This document shows, piece by piece, positions 9,780 to 17,566 of a DNA stretch of 64,000 bases (its first letter is position 1; each line of letters opens with the position of its first letter). A model generated the notes under the pieces. The model was not told the origin of the DNA. It ran no database searches and was given only the letters and a program-made list of their open reading frames with translations. The translations under genes and the position numbers were made by a program. Origin of the DNA: Phycisphaeraceae bacterium (GTDB lineage Bacteria > Planctomycetota > Phycisphaerae > Phycisphaerales > SM1A02); NCBI GenBank assembly GCA_015709595.1, contig CP054178.1, positions 1,302,001 to 1,366,000 on the forward strand, written 5' to 3'.

Positions 9780-10670
9780 GTGACCACCGGCGCCGTGCCA
9801 TCACGAACGGAATCGGTCGGCGCCCCTGAGCAGCATGCCCCCGGCGCGGAAGCCCCGTCGCCTCTCCTGCGCGTGTGCAACCTCCGCGTCCACTTCCCCG
9901 TGCGGGCCGGGCTGCTGCAGCGCATCGCCGGCTGGGTGAAGGCCGTCGAGGATGTGACCTTCGATATCGCGCCCGGCGAGGCGCTGGGGCTGGTGGGCGA
10001 GTCCGGCAGCGGCAAGACCACCGTGGGACGGACCGTGCTGGGGCTGGTCCGGGCCACATCCGGCGAAGTGCTCTTCGACGGGCGACGGATCGTGGATGGA
10101 CCCGCAGTCCGCCTGAGCAAGGCCGACCGCCGCCACGCGCAGATCGTCTTCCAGGACCCCGGTGGCTCGCTCAACCCGCGCCTGCGCGTGAAGACCATCG
10201 TGGGCGAGCCGCTGGAGGTGCATCGCCTCGCTCGGCGAGGCGAGCGGGCCCGCCGCGTGGCCGAACTGCTGGAGCGCGTGGGGCTGTGGTCCGGCGCGGC
10301 GGAGCGCTTCCCGCACGAGTTCTCTGGCGGGCAGAAGCAGCGCATCGCCATCGCCCGTGCCCTGGCGCTCAACCCGCGCCTGCTGGTGCTGGATGAGCCC
10401 ACCAGCGCGCTGGATGTGTCGGTGCAGGCGCAGATTCTCAACCTGCTGGCCGACCTGCGCCGCGACCTTGGGCTGGCGTACCTCTTCATCAGCCACAACC
10501 TGGCGGTGGTGGACCATCTGTGCGACCGCATCGCGGTGATGCGGCAGGGCCGGATCGTCGAAATCGGTCCGCGCGAGCAGGTGATCGACTCGCCCCGGCA
10601 CGAGTACACGCGGGCACTGCTTGCCGCCGTACCCGTGCCGGACCCGAGGCGGCGGATGGCTTTGGCATGA
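9780..10670 (+). CDS. oligopeptide/dipeptide ABC transporter ATP-binding protein (OppF/DppF type)
   Basis: 296 residues from GTG. The ATPase motifs are complete: Walker [11 protein letters not shown]-loop VFQDP, signature FSGGQKQR, Walker [13 protein letters not shown], and switch His in ISHNLAV. The C-terminus carries the oligopeptide-transporter extension ([16 protein letters not shown]) characteristic of OppD/OppF. Normally this subunit pairs with a second ATPase, two permeases and a binding protein. None is adjacent here, so it is an orphan copy or serves components encoded elsewhere. It starts 16 bases after the HtrA stop, suggesting cotranscription. Confidence 0.9.
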   Translation: MTTGAVPSRTESVGAPEQHAPGAEAPSPLLRVCNLRVHFPVRAGLLQRIAGWVKAVEDVTFDIAPGEALGLVGESGSGKTTVGRTVLGLVRATSGEVLFDGRRIVDGPAVRLSKADRRHAQIVFQDPGGSLNPRLRVKTIVGEPLEVHRLARRGERARRVAELLERVGLWSGAAERFPHEFSGGQKQRIAIARALALNPRLLVLDEPTSALDVSVQAQILNLLADLRRDLGLAYLFISHNLAVVDHLCDRIAVMRQGRIVEIGPREQVIDSPRHEYTRALLAAVPVPDPRRRMALA

Positions 10671-10734
10671 GGCGCTGAAGCGCGATCCGCTGTTCGATCG
10701 TGCCGGCGCCGCTCGCGCGTTATCATCACCCGAC

Positions 10735-11565
10735 ATGCGTCAGTATCTCGACCTGCTCCGCGACATTCTCGACCACGGCGTGGAGAAGCACGACCGCACA
10801 GGCACGGGCACGTTCTCGCTGTTCGGGCGGCAGATGCGGTTCGACTTGCGCCGGGGCTTTCCGCTGCTCACCACCAAGAAGCTGCACGTCCGCTCGATCA
10901 TCTACGAGCTGCTCTGGTTCCTGCGGGGGAGCACCAACGCGCGCTGGCTCAACGAGCGCGGCGTGACCATCTGGGACGAGTGGGCCGACCCTGCCACGGG
11001 CGAACTCGGTCCGGTGTACGGCCACCAGTGGCGCTCGTGGCCCGCGCCGACGCCGGATGATCCCAACCGAACGATCGACCAGATCAGCATGGTGGTGGAG
11101 CGGATCAAGCGCGACCCGGACTCGCGGCGGCTGATCGTGAGCGCGTGGAACGTGGCGGAGATCGAGCGAATGAAACTGCCGCCCTGTCACGTGCTGTTTC
11201 AGTTCTACGTAACGCCGCCACGTGACGCGGAGCGTCGCGGCACGCTCTCCTGCCAGCTCTACCAGCGCAGCGCGGACGTGTTCCTCGGCGTGCCCTTCAA
11301 CATCGCGTCGTACGCCCTGCTCACGATGATGGTGGCCCAGGTGTGCGACCTGGAGCCGGGGGAGTTCATCCACACGTTCGGCGACGTGCATCTCTACGCC
11401 AACCACGTGGAGCAGGCCCGTCAGCAACTGACCCGCACGCCGGGAGCGCTGCCGCGCATGAAACTCAACGCCGCCCGTCGGTCGATCTTCGACTTCGAGT
11501 ACGAGGACTTCGAACTGCTGGACTACCGCCCGCAGCCGGCGATCCGGGCGCCGGTGGCGGTGTGA
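10735..11565 (+). CDS. thyA: thymidylate synthase
   Basis: 276 residues. ThyA methylates dUMP to dTMP with methylenetetrahydrofolate. Visible are the N-terminal dUMP-binding [19 protein letters not shown], the catalytic Cys151 in [11 protein letters not shown], the [18 protein letters not shown] block and the C-terminal PVAV. Compared with the E. coli enzyme it carries an insertion of about 8 residues at 160-170 ([11 protein letters not shown]), immediately after FQFYV in a surface loop. The insert DNA matches a palindromic repeat found elsewhere in this window. folA lies 240 bases downstream, the usual functional partner since ThyA oxidises the folate cofactor. Confidence 0.97.
   Translation: MRQYLDLLRDILDHGVEKHDRTGTGTFSLFGRQMRFDLRRGFPLLTTKKLHVRSIIYELLWFLRGSTNARWLNERGVTIWDEWADPATGELGPVYGHQWRSWPAPTPDDPNRTIDQISMVVERIKRDPDSRRLIVSAWNVAEIERMKLPPCHVLFQFYVTPPRDAERRGTLSCQLYQRSADVFLGVPFNIASYALLTMMVAQVCDLEPGEFIHTFGDVHLYANHVEQARQQLTRTPGALPRMKLNAARRSIFDFEYEDFELLDYRPQPAIRAPVAV
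11222..11238. repeat. palindromic repeat family 1 copy inside thyA
   Basis: Stem GTGACGC / GCGTCGC around loop GGA, one G-T wobble, followed by GGCACG. It differs from the intergenic copy at 12348 at only a few positions and is read in frame as RDAERRGT. Confidence 0.7.
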
Positions 11566-11805
11566 GGGGGAGGAGTTCACCACAGAGGCACGGAGGACAC
11601 AGAGGGGGGAGGAGTCAGAGGTCAGAGCGACAGAACTTCAGACACTCAGCACTCAGCACTCGGAACTCGTGACTCGAAACTCGGAACTCGGAACTCACAA
11701 TCCCCCGGTGGGCCTCGTGGACTCGACCCACCCGACAGCCGAGTCGACTGCCGACTCTCCAATGCCTGGTGCCCAGTGCCTGTCTCCTGATGCCTCATTC
11801 GCCCC
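11566..11805. repeat. repeat-rich thyA-folA spacer with heptamer array
   Basis: No gene is seen here. Bases 11577-11606 hold purine-rich 'CACAGAGGCACGGAGGA'-type sequence. Bases 11644-11699 are eight tandem 7-bp units of form ACTCNNN: ACTCAGC twice, then ACTCGGA, ACTCGTG, ACTCGAA, ACTCGGA, ACTCGGA and ACTCACA. They resemble the short tandemly repeated heptamers known from cyanobacteria. Confidence 0.8.
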
Positions 11806-12297
11806 ATGCTCCTCTCGCTTATTGCCGCCATCTCGAAGAACGGCGTCATCGGACGCGATGGCGGGCTGCCCTGGCGCCTGCCGGATGACCTCAGACGCTT
11901 CAAGCATCTGACGATGGGTCACCACGTCGTCATGGGGCGGCGGACGTTCGACGAGATCAAGCGCCCGCTCCCGGGGCGCACCAACATCGTCATCACCCGT
12001 GACCGCTCATGGGCTCACGAAGGCGTGCAGGTGGCCCATTCCCTGGATGAGGCCATCGCAGGCATCAGCCCCGACGAAACCGAGGCATTCATCATCGGCG
12101 GCGGCGAGATCTATGCGCTGGCCCTGCCGCGGGCCGATCGCCTGTACCTCACGCGGGTCGAGGCGACGATCGAAGGCGACACGTATTTCCCCGCGTTTGA
12201 CGCTTCGACGTGGCGCCTCGTGAGTGCGGAGCATCACGCCGCCGACGAGCGGCACGTCCATGCGATGACGTTCGAGGACTACGTGCGCGTGGAGTGA
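11806..12297 (+). CDS. folA: dihydrofolate reductase
   Basis: 163 residues, the normal DHFR length. It reduces dihydrofolate to tetrahydrofolate with NADPH, regenerating the cofactor consumed by ThyA. Landmarks: LIAAISKNGVIGRDGGLPW, the active-site acid in LPDDLRRFK, MGRRTFDEI, LPGRTNIVITR, and the NADPH glycine stretch IIGGGEIYALAL. The C-terminal strand and D-x-Y-F pattern (EGDTYFPAFD) are also present. It starts at ATG 11806; no strong ribosome-binding site is visible. Confidence 0.96.
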   Translation: MLLSLIAAISKNGVIGRDGGLPWRLPDDLRRFKHLTMGHHVVMGRRTFDEIKRPLPGRTNIVITRDRSWAHEGVQVAHSLDEAIAGISPDETEAFIIGGGEIYALALPRADRLYLTRVEATIEGDTYFPAFDASTWRLVSAEHHAADERHVHAMTFEDYVRVE

Positions 12298-12347
12298 GGC
12301 ACCAAGGCATCGAGGGATCGAGTCGTTGCGGTTGATGGCGCGTGCGC

Positions 12348-12372
12348 GCGACGCGGAGCGTCGCGCCACCCG
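12348..12372. repeat. palindromic repeat family 1
   Basis: Perfect hairpin GCGACGC-GGA-GCGTCGC (12348-12364) followed by GCCACC, lying between the convergent folA and lipoprotein genes. It may also end transcription. Confidence 0.65.
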
Positions 12373-12403
12373 CAGGCCGCCCTGTCGTCAATCGGGAACC
12401 TCG

Positions 12404-12859
12404 CTACTCCGCCGGTTCGGCGCGGATGGCGACGAGGCACACCATCGGAGCGTCCTCCGCCATCTGAATCTCCACCAGGCGCACGGGCGTGGGCACGTCG
12501 GTGCGGAAGAGGCCGCCCGCGTTGATGGTCTCGCCACGCTCATCCCAGAAGTCCCACAGCGACAGCCGCAGCGTGCCGCCCGCGCGAAGCACCTCGACGC
12601 GGCGGACCCAGCGCTGGTTGATCCACAGGTCGAAGTCGCGGTAGGTCGTGGCCGTGGCGTTGCGCAGCTCGATGGACTCACCCTCGCGGAAGACCTGAAT
12701 GTCCACCACGGTGGTCGTATGGAGCGATTCGGGGTAGGCCCGAGTGGCCTTGTCCGCATCGTACAGGGAACGATGACAGCCGAGCGGGGACGCGCCCAGA
12801 ACAAGCGCGGCGCCGAGGCACACGATGAACCGGCGGCCCGTGGAAGGAATCATCCGCAT
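12404..12859 (-). CDS. putative lipoprotein
   Basis: 151 residues. The N-terminus is a lipoprotein signal: basic start, hydrophobic FIVCLGAALVLGASPLGC with the lipobox Cys. The remainder is beta-rich (VVDIQVFREGESIELRN, WVRRVEVLRAGGTLRLSLWDF) and ends in alternating acidic residues. No family is recognised. It is the third gene behind an ECF sigma factor and its putative anti-sigma factor, 79 bases downstream of the latter, so it may be a regulon or operon member. Confidence 0.65.
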   Translation of the reverse strand: MRMIPSTGRRFIVCLGAALVLGASPLGCHRSLYDADKATRAYPESLHTTTVVDIQVFREGESIELRNATATTYRDFDLWINQRWVRRVEVLRAGGTLRLSLWDFWDERGETINAGGLFRTDVPTPVRLVEIQMAEDAPMVCLVAIRAEPAE

Positions 12860-12938
12860 GACGTGATACGGTAGCCGATCCCGGCCAGAAGGGGTAGGCG
12901 AGGGCGCCGGTCACCAGCAGCCATCGGCCCACAGTCGG

Positions 12939-13661
12939 TCACCGACCCTCCCGAATCAGCCCGATCAGGCGCGGCTGGGCGTGGGGCGACACCTCGTTCA
13001 GCGACACCGAGTCCAGCACAGCCCCGTGCTCGAAGACGCCCTCGCGCGCGGCGTCCTTCTCCATCTCATGCTTGGCCTGCTGACCGCCGACCAGCACGGC
13101 CCGCCGGTCGATGAACACCACCACGTCGGCCCCATCCACACGGGCCAGCAGCGCGGCGCACCACGGCGAGACCCTGGGGCACGTCGCCATGCCGCGAACC
13201 TCCACGCCGGACGGAAGATCGCCGATGGCGAGCGGCACGCCCACGTGGTCGCCGACCGCCCGCAACGCAGCGGCCGGATCGGTCAGCGCCTTCTCGGGAA
13301 CGAAGCCCGCCTGACGCAGTGCGAGGAAGGCGTCGAGCCGGGTCAGCTGCGTCTCGCACGCCTCGCCCGCGGGCATGGGGCGGAAGTACGCCCACAGACT
13401 CCAGCCGCTGAACGCAAGCATCGCCAGGCAGGCCGCCACCGCGGCGACGCGCATCCACGCGGGGCGAACCGCGCGTGAAGCGCCCGCCAATGGTCCGGAC
13501 GATGAGGCCGTTCCCGATTCCGCGGCGAACACCGTTGGCGGAATGAACCCCGTCGCCGCCGGCGGCTCGAACCCGCGCGACAGCGCATCGTCAATCATCC
13601 GATCCACCGAGTCCGTTCGGCCATCGTGATGGTCATGGGGCATGGGAACCACTCCGTTCAT
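12939..13661 (-). CDS. putative membrane anti-sigma factor
   Basis: 240 residues. The cytoplasmic N-terminus (about 1-68) includes DSVDRMIDDALSRGFEPP. A single membrane helix follows near 70-92 (VAAVAACLAMLAFSGWSLWAYF), then an extracytoplasmic domain with several Cys residues (CETQ, ATCPRVSPWCA). It overlaps the 3' end of the upstream ECF sigma gene by 29 bases, the usual arrangement for an anti-sigma partner. The sequence has no clear zinc-binding HxxxCxxC motif, so the anti-sigma assignment rests mainly on topology and position. Confidence 0.6.
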   Translation of the reverse strand: MNGVVPMPHDHHDGRTDSVDRMIDDALSRGFEPPAATGFIPPTVFAAESGTASSSGPLAGASRAVRPAWMRVAAVAACLAMLAFSGWSLWAYFRPMPAGEACETQLTRLDAFLALRQAGFVPEKALTDPAAALRAVGDHVGVPLAIGDLPSGVEVRGMATCPRVSPWCAALLARVDGADVVVFIDRRAVLVGGQQAKHEMEKDAAREGVFEHGAVLDSVSLNEVSPHAQPRLIGLIREGR

Positions 13662-14268
13662 CCGGTGCGGCGTCGGGCGGCGTCTGGCGTCCGGAGAGAC
13701 GCTCCCGGAGCGTAGAACGTGTTCGATGCACGTGGCTCATTGCAGTTCCCTCGGGGATGCCGAGGATTGAGGCGATTTCCCTGTACTCCAGCCCTTCCAC
13801 CACGCGAAGCAGCAGGCACGCCCGTGCGATATCGGATACCCCCTGCAGCGCCTTCACCACCGCGTCGTCAAAGCCCGACTGATCGACGCGCAGGCGACCG
13901 GCGCTGTCGATGACGGGCGCCGGGTCCACGACCGCGCCGCCCGGCAAGGCGTGGTCCATCTCCAGCGGGTCCACGCTGGTCGAAAGCCGGTGCTCGGCGC
14001 GGCGACGGTGATTGAGCGACTCGAAGCGGACAATCTGCGCCAGCCACGCGGTGAAGTTGGTGCCGCGACGGTACTGGTCGATCCGGCGCCACGCGATCAG
14101 CGCCGCCTCCTGCACCACGTCGTCGGCGAGCGTTCGGTCGCCGAGAATGCTCACCGCCAGCAGCCACGCCGAACGGAATGACCGTGTGAAGTGCGCGGCG
14201 AACTCCTCCCCGCTCAGGGGACGGGGCTCGACGCCGGGATTCATTGACTCGGGTCGTTCCGCCGACAT
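13633..14268 (-). CDS. ECF-type RNA polymerase sigma factor
   Basis: 211 residues from ATG 14268, preceded by AGGTCACC. Region 2 is visible as FRSAWLLAVSILGDRTLADDVVQEAALIAWRRIDQYRRGTNFTAWL, cited here as positions about 30-74. Region 4 is the helix-turn-helix LEYREIASILGIPEGTAMSHVHRTRSTLRERL near the C-terminus. A linker of about 50 residues connects them. As an ECF factor it directs RNA polymerase to a small regulon, probably including its own operon with the overlapping anti-sigma gene and the downstream lipoprotein. Confidence 0.88.
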   Translation of the reverse strand: MSAERPESMNPGVEPRPLSGEEFAAHFTRSFRSAWLLAVSILGDRTLADDVVQEAALIAWRRIDQYRRGTNFTAWLAQIVRFESLNHRRRAEHRLSTSVDPLEMDHALPGGAVVDPAPVIDSAGRLRVDQSGFDDAVVKALQGVSDIARACLLLRVVEGLEYREIASILGIPEGTAMSHVHRTRSTLRERLSGRQTPPDAAPDERSGSHAP

Positions 14269-14496
14269 GGTGACCTGCCCGCGGCGGAGGGTAGCCGCCG
14301 CCCGCACCAATCTTCTACCAGAAACCGCCGGACGGGGCATGGAAGAAAAAATCCGGCGATCGCCGCAAGACGTGACGGGTGACGCGACATGAATGCGTTG
14401 GCGGGCGTCAAGTCCGGCGTCATCATCACATGCAACGTGGCGCTGCTCGCCGGGGGATGGGGTCGGTCAGGGAGTTGGGAAAGGAGAGTCCTCGTG

Positions 14497-14997
14497 ATGT
14501 TCCTTCGAGCAACGCTGGCGCTGGCGTGCTGTGCGTTCATCGCCCCCGCGGCGATGGCGGATCTGTTCTTCTTCCGATGCGACATGAACGGCCTCAACGA
14601 GGTGCCGCCCAACAACTCGCCGGGCACGGGCAAGGCCCTTCTGACGTTCGACGACACGACCAGCATGCTGACGCTGACCTCCGGCACATACCAGGATCTG
14701 CTGGCCAACTCGGTCGGCGCGCACGTTCACATCGGCCAGGCGGGCGTCAACGGTCCCATCATCATTCACCTGACCCACTCCAACAGCACGTCCGGCGTAC
14801 TGACCGGCTCCGGCCCGCTCAACGCGCAGCAGATCACCGCGCTGTTCAGCGCGGGGCTGTACATCAACGTTCACTCGACGCTGTTCCCCGGCGGAGAGAT
14901 CCGCGGGCAGATCCTCGCCATTCCGTCCCCGGGCGCCATCGCGCTGCTTCCTCTCTCAGCGTGGGTGACGCGTCCGGGCCGGCGGCGCGGCGGCTGA
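14497..14997 (+). CDS. CHRD domain-containing secreted protein with PEP-CTERM-like tail
   Basis: 166 residues from ATG 14497, preceded by AAAGGAG (GTG 14494 is an alternative start). A clear signal peptide (MFLRATLALACCAFIAPAAMA) is followed by a CHRD domain: LNEVPPNNSPGTGKALLTF, AHVHIGQAGVNGPIIIHL, LYINVHSTLFPGGEIRGQI. CHRD domains occur in bacterial surface or exported proteins of unknown role. The C-terminus is Pro-Ser-Pro-Gly, a short hydrophobic stretch and RRR, a shortened version of the PEP-CTERM sorting signal common in Planctomycetes. It lies 229 bases upstream-divergent from the sigma operon. Confidence 0.85.
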   Translation: MFLRATLALACCAFIAPAAMADLFFFRCDMNGLNEVPPNNSPGTGKALLTFDDTTSMLTLTSGTYQDLLANSVGAHVHIGQAGVNGPIIIHLTHSNSTSGVLTGSGPLNAQQITALFSAGLYINVHSTLFPGGEIRGQILAIPSPGAIALLPLSAWVTRPGRRRGG

Positions 14998-15097
14998 TCC
15001 GTGCCCGTTCGGCGCGACACGGAGCGCGTCGAACCAGTGTGAGATCGAGTGCGAGAAGTCGAGGGAGGGACGCTCCGTTCTCTCTCGCTGGGGAAAG

Positions 15098-15134
15098 AGG
15101 CCGGGCCGCGGCGCACGTCGCGGCCCGGCTTATT
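15098..15134 (+). terminator. strong GC hairpin after CHRD gene
   Basis: Perfect 11-bp stem GCCGGGCCGCG / CGCGGCCCGGC (15100-15110 and 15119-15129), 8-nt loop, extended by an A-T and a G-T pair, then TTATTC. It is probably a terminator for the CHRD gene and may work in both directions. Confidence 0.6.
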
Positions 15135-15169
15135 CATCCGACGTCGCACAGGTCCGCGGCTCCGACCGC

Positions 15170-16912
15170 TCACCAGGGCAGGTCGCGCCCGCGCCCCAGC
15201 GACTCGGTGAGCCACTCCAGCAGCATGTCCGGTGTAACGCAGTGATGGGCGTCAAGGTGCAGCCGACCCAGCGACGTGGAGCCCTCGCCGCCCAGTCCGC
15301 GCACGCAACACGAGCCCAGATGCACCGCCAACCGCAATGACGCGGCGCCGAAGCGCTCGCGCTCGTCGCGGTTGATCAGGCGCAGAATGAACGCGGGCGC
15401 GGGGTCGCCGAGCAGTGCGCCGGGCGCGGCGTCCCATTCGATCATCGCGCCCCAGCGCGACCCGCGAAGGTCGAACATGGCGCGACCCACGGGGTCCACC
15501 AGCCGCGGATGCAGGAACGGCGTTGCAATCTCCGGCTCGCCGGGCCAGAGTTCGAGCACGTGGCAGGGCGGCTCGACGGTGACCCGTCGCGGCGGCTCGC
15601 CCACGAATCCGACCGCGCCGTCGATCACCGGAATGGACGCGGCGGGCTGATCGCTCGGCGCCGGTCCGCGCATGAGCACGCCGCGCAGCACGTCGATTCG
15701 GTCGTACAGGTGGTAGTTGCGCATGGCGCGCTGGACGAAGTCCATCGGGTGTCGCGGTCCGCCCGGCAGCGACGCCTGCTTCTCGCCCGGCCACATGCGC
15801 AGTTCCAGCCGCGTGCCTTCGTGCGGACGCACCAGGTTCAGGGTCCAGTGGTCGCCTTCGATGCGGCCTTCGCCGAACCAGCCGCACTCCGTCAGGTCGA
15901 AGACCGGCCTGCGATCCGGGCCGAGCAGGCGCAGCTGCTCCTCGAACCAGTGCGGCGCGATCTCGACCGGGTCGGCGTCGAGCGTGAAGGCGTCCGGCGC
16001 AAGGGTCGCGGGCTGAGCGGGATTCTCCCACCAGCGCGAGTTCGGCGCGGTATCGGTCGGCTTGGGCGCCAGCGACTCGAAATAACCGGCCCTGACGGGG
16101 ATTGCTCTGGGCGACTGACGCGCGGCAGCGTCGATGGCGGCCAGTTCTTCGCGGGCGCGGGTGAGCGACATGACGGACCCGAACGGATCGAGCTTGGCCT
16201 GCTCCACCGCCGGCCAGATGAGCACCTGCCTGATCAGCAGGGGGTCATCCGCATGGACGAGGTGGAACGCGCGGCCGTTCTCGAACGACTCCAGCCCGAA
16301 CAGTCGCCAGCGCGTCCCCAGCGTCGTGAGCAGGTTCCTTCCCGCCCGGTCGCGCAGGGTGAACTGGGTGAGTCGCAGCCCGTCATCGGTTGGGACGACA
16401 TGCAGACGCCCTTCGCCCGCGTCGAAGATGGCCCGCTGCATGGCGCCGTAGTCCAGCCCGGCAGCGTGCATGCTGGCGGCGGCGACGGGGTCGGCCCGCG
16501 GCTGAGGGGCGTCGGGGAGTGGAACGCTGGAACTCGATCCGGCCTGACGCGACGCATCAGGCGCGGCTGGCGCGTGTTTCAGTGTGGGAACGAAAGAACG
16601 AGCGGAAACATGAGTCGGAACAGGGTGAGGGACAGGAATCGAAGCGCGCTGCGGCGGATCGTCATCCTCGGGCTCGGGCACGCCATATGACACGTGCCGC
16701 TGGGTCGCCACGAGCACGTCATACGAATCGACGTCGTCGATGGTGAAGGATTCGACTCCCGCCGCGCTCACCACGGCGAAGCGACGCTCATCCAGCGAGG
16801 TGGCGAGCTGCTCGTGGGTGAGGATGAGGATGGAGCGACCGTCCCTCAGCCGCAGCGCGACGGGGCGGAACGGCCTGGCGCGCCACAGAGCGATGAGTGG
16901 AGAGGAGGGCAT
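15170..16912 (-). CDS. hypothetical protein
   Basis: 580 residues from ATG 16912; a GTG at 16933 is also in frame. I recognise no family. The N-terminal 90 residues (LWRARPFRPVALRLRDGRSILILTHEQ...) form a small beta domain of the type that handles 'rdGr' repeats. A Pro/Ser-rich linker (about 90-150) leads to two large beta-rich parts with recurring RWRLFGLESFENGRAFHLVH- and LELWPGEPEIATPFLHP-like strands, suggesting internal duplication. No signal peptide is present. It is separated by about 40 bases from the upstream minus-strand DUF4276-like gene. Confidence 0.6.
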   Translation of the reverse strand: MPSSPLIALWRARPFRPVALRLRDGRSILILTHEQLATSLDERRFAVVSAAGVESFTIDDVDSYDVLVATQRHVSYGVPEPEDDDPPQRASIPVPHPVPTHVSARSFVPTLKHAPAAPDASRQAGSSSSVPLPDAPQPRADPVAAASMHAAGLDYGAMQRAIFDAGEGRLHVVPTDDGLRLTQFTLRDRAGRNLLTTLGTRWRLFGLESFENGRAFHLVHADDPLLIRQVLIWPAVEQAKLDPFGSVMSLTRAREELAAIDAAARQSPRAIPVRAGYFESLAPKPTDTAPNSRWWENPAQPATLAPDAFTLDADPVEIAPHWFEEQLRLLGPDRRPVFDLTECGWFGEGRIEGDHWTLNLVRPHEGTRLELRMWPGEKQASLPGGPRHPMDFVQRAMRNYHLYDRIDVLRGVLMRGPAPSDQPAASIPVIDGAVGFVGEPPRRVTVEPPCHVLELWPGEPEIATPFLHPRLVDPVGRAMFDLRGSRWGAMIEWDAAPGALLGDPAPAFILRLINRDERERFGAASLRLAVHLGSCCVRGLGGEGSTSLGRLHLDAHHCVTPDMLLEWLTESLGRGRDLPW

Positions 16913-16951
16913 GGTGTGGAACTCGACGACCACTGTAACGATCGCCTGCGG

Positions 16952-17566
16952 TCACCTTGGTGGAAACCACGTTCGAAGAATGTTCAGCAACCGCAGGAAC
17001 GCTCGATCCTGGCATCGTGTGAAACTGACTTTTTGCGCAAGCCGTCCGAAGATGGAGGATGATGGCACGACGCGCCGATGGCGAGTGGCTCGCTCGAACG
17101 CCCGTTTCGGGTCGGGTGGCTTGGGCAACCCTGCGGGCCAGAGTTGTTCGCTGGCGAGCCACTCCCGTAGTTCGCTCGGGGAGTTCCATCCGAGTGCTTC
17201 AGCGACATGCGGCGAATCGCTCCACACCCATGCTTCCACTTCGGGCGCAATGCACACGCAGCGGCATCGATTACCCCAAACGTCATGACATCTTGCTTCA
17301 ACGTCGGATTCGATGCGAGCCGGATCTTGGGAGGGGACTCCGTCCCACGCTAGGTCAAGCAGCACGAGGGCGCATTCGGCTTCGCCCTCGAAGGCCCGGA
17401 GGAGGTCATGTCCGGTGTGATACACGCCCGGATCGCGCCCCGGATGCGTGATGAGTTTGAATGAGTGGAGAGGCCGCATGCCGACACTCTCGGGGCGCAA
17501 GAGCAGGTGGTGGAGCGTCTGTTCGATGTCCTTGTCGGGAACCAGGATGACCAGTTCCGGCGTCAC
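16952..17566 (-). CDS. DUF4276/TOPRIM-like protein, putative effector of ATPase pair
   Basis: 204 residues. The order of features fits a TOPRIM-like fold of the DUF4276 kind: an N-terminal strand LVILVPDKDIEQTLHHLL where the first acidic residue normally lies, CALVLLDLAWDG with Asp71 and Asp75 in DxxxDG-like spacing, and IAPEVEAWVWSD (Glu109, Glu111), the 'E.EaW...D' motif of DUF4276. These acidic residues could bind a metal for nucleic-acid cleavage. The start codon overlaps the stop of the upstream ATPase by four bases (ATGA), so the two are translationally coupled. The TOPRIM relation is inferred from pattern only. Confidence 0.6.
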   Translation of the reverse strand: MTPELVILVPDKDIEQTLHHLLLRPESVGMRPLHSFKLITHPGRDPGVYHTGHDLLRAFEGEAECALVLLDLAWDGVPSQDPARIESDVEARCHDVWGNRCRCVCIAPEVEAWVWSDSPHVAEALGWNSPSELREWLASEQLWPAGLPKPPDPKRAFERATRHRRVVPSSSIFGRLAQKVSFTRCQDRAFLRLLNILRTWFPPR

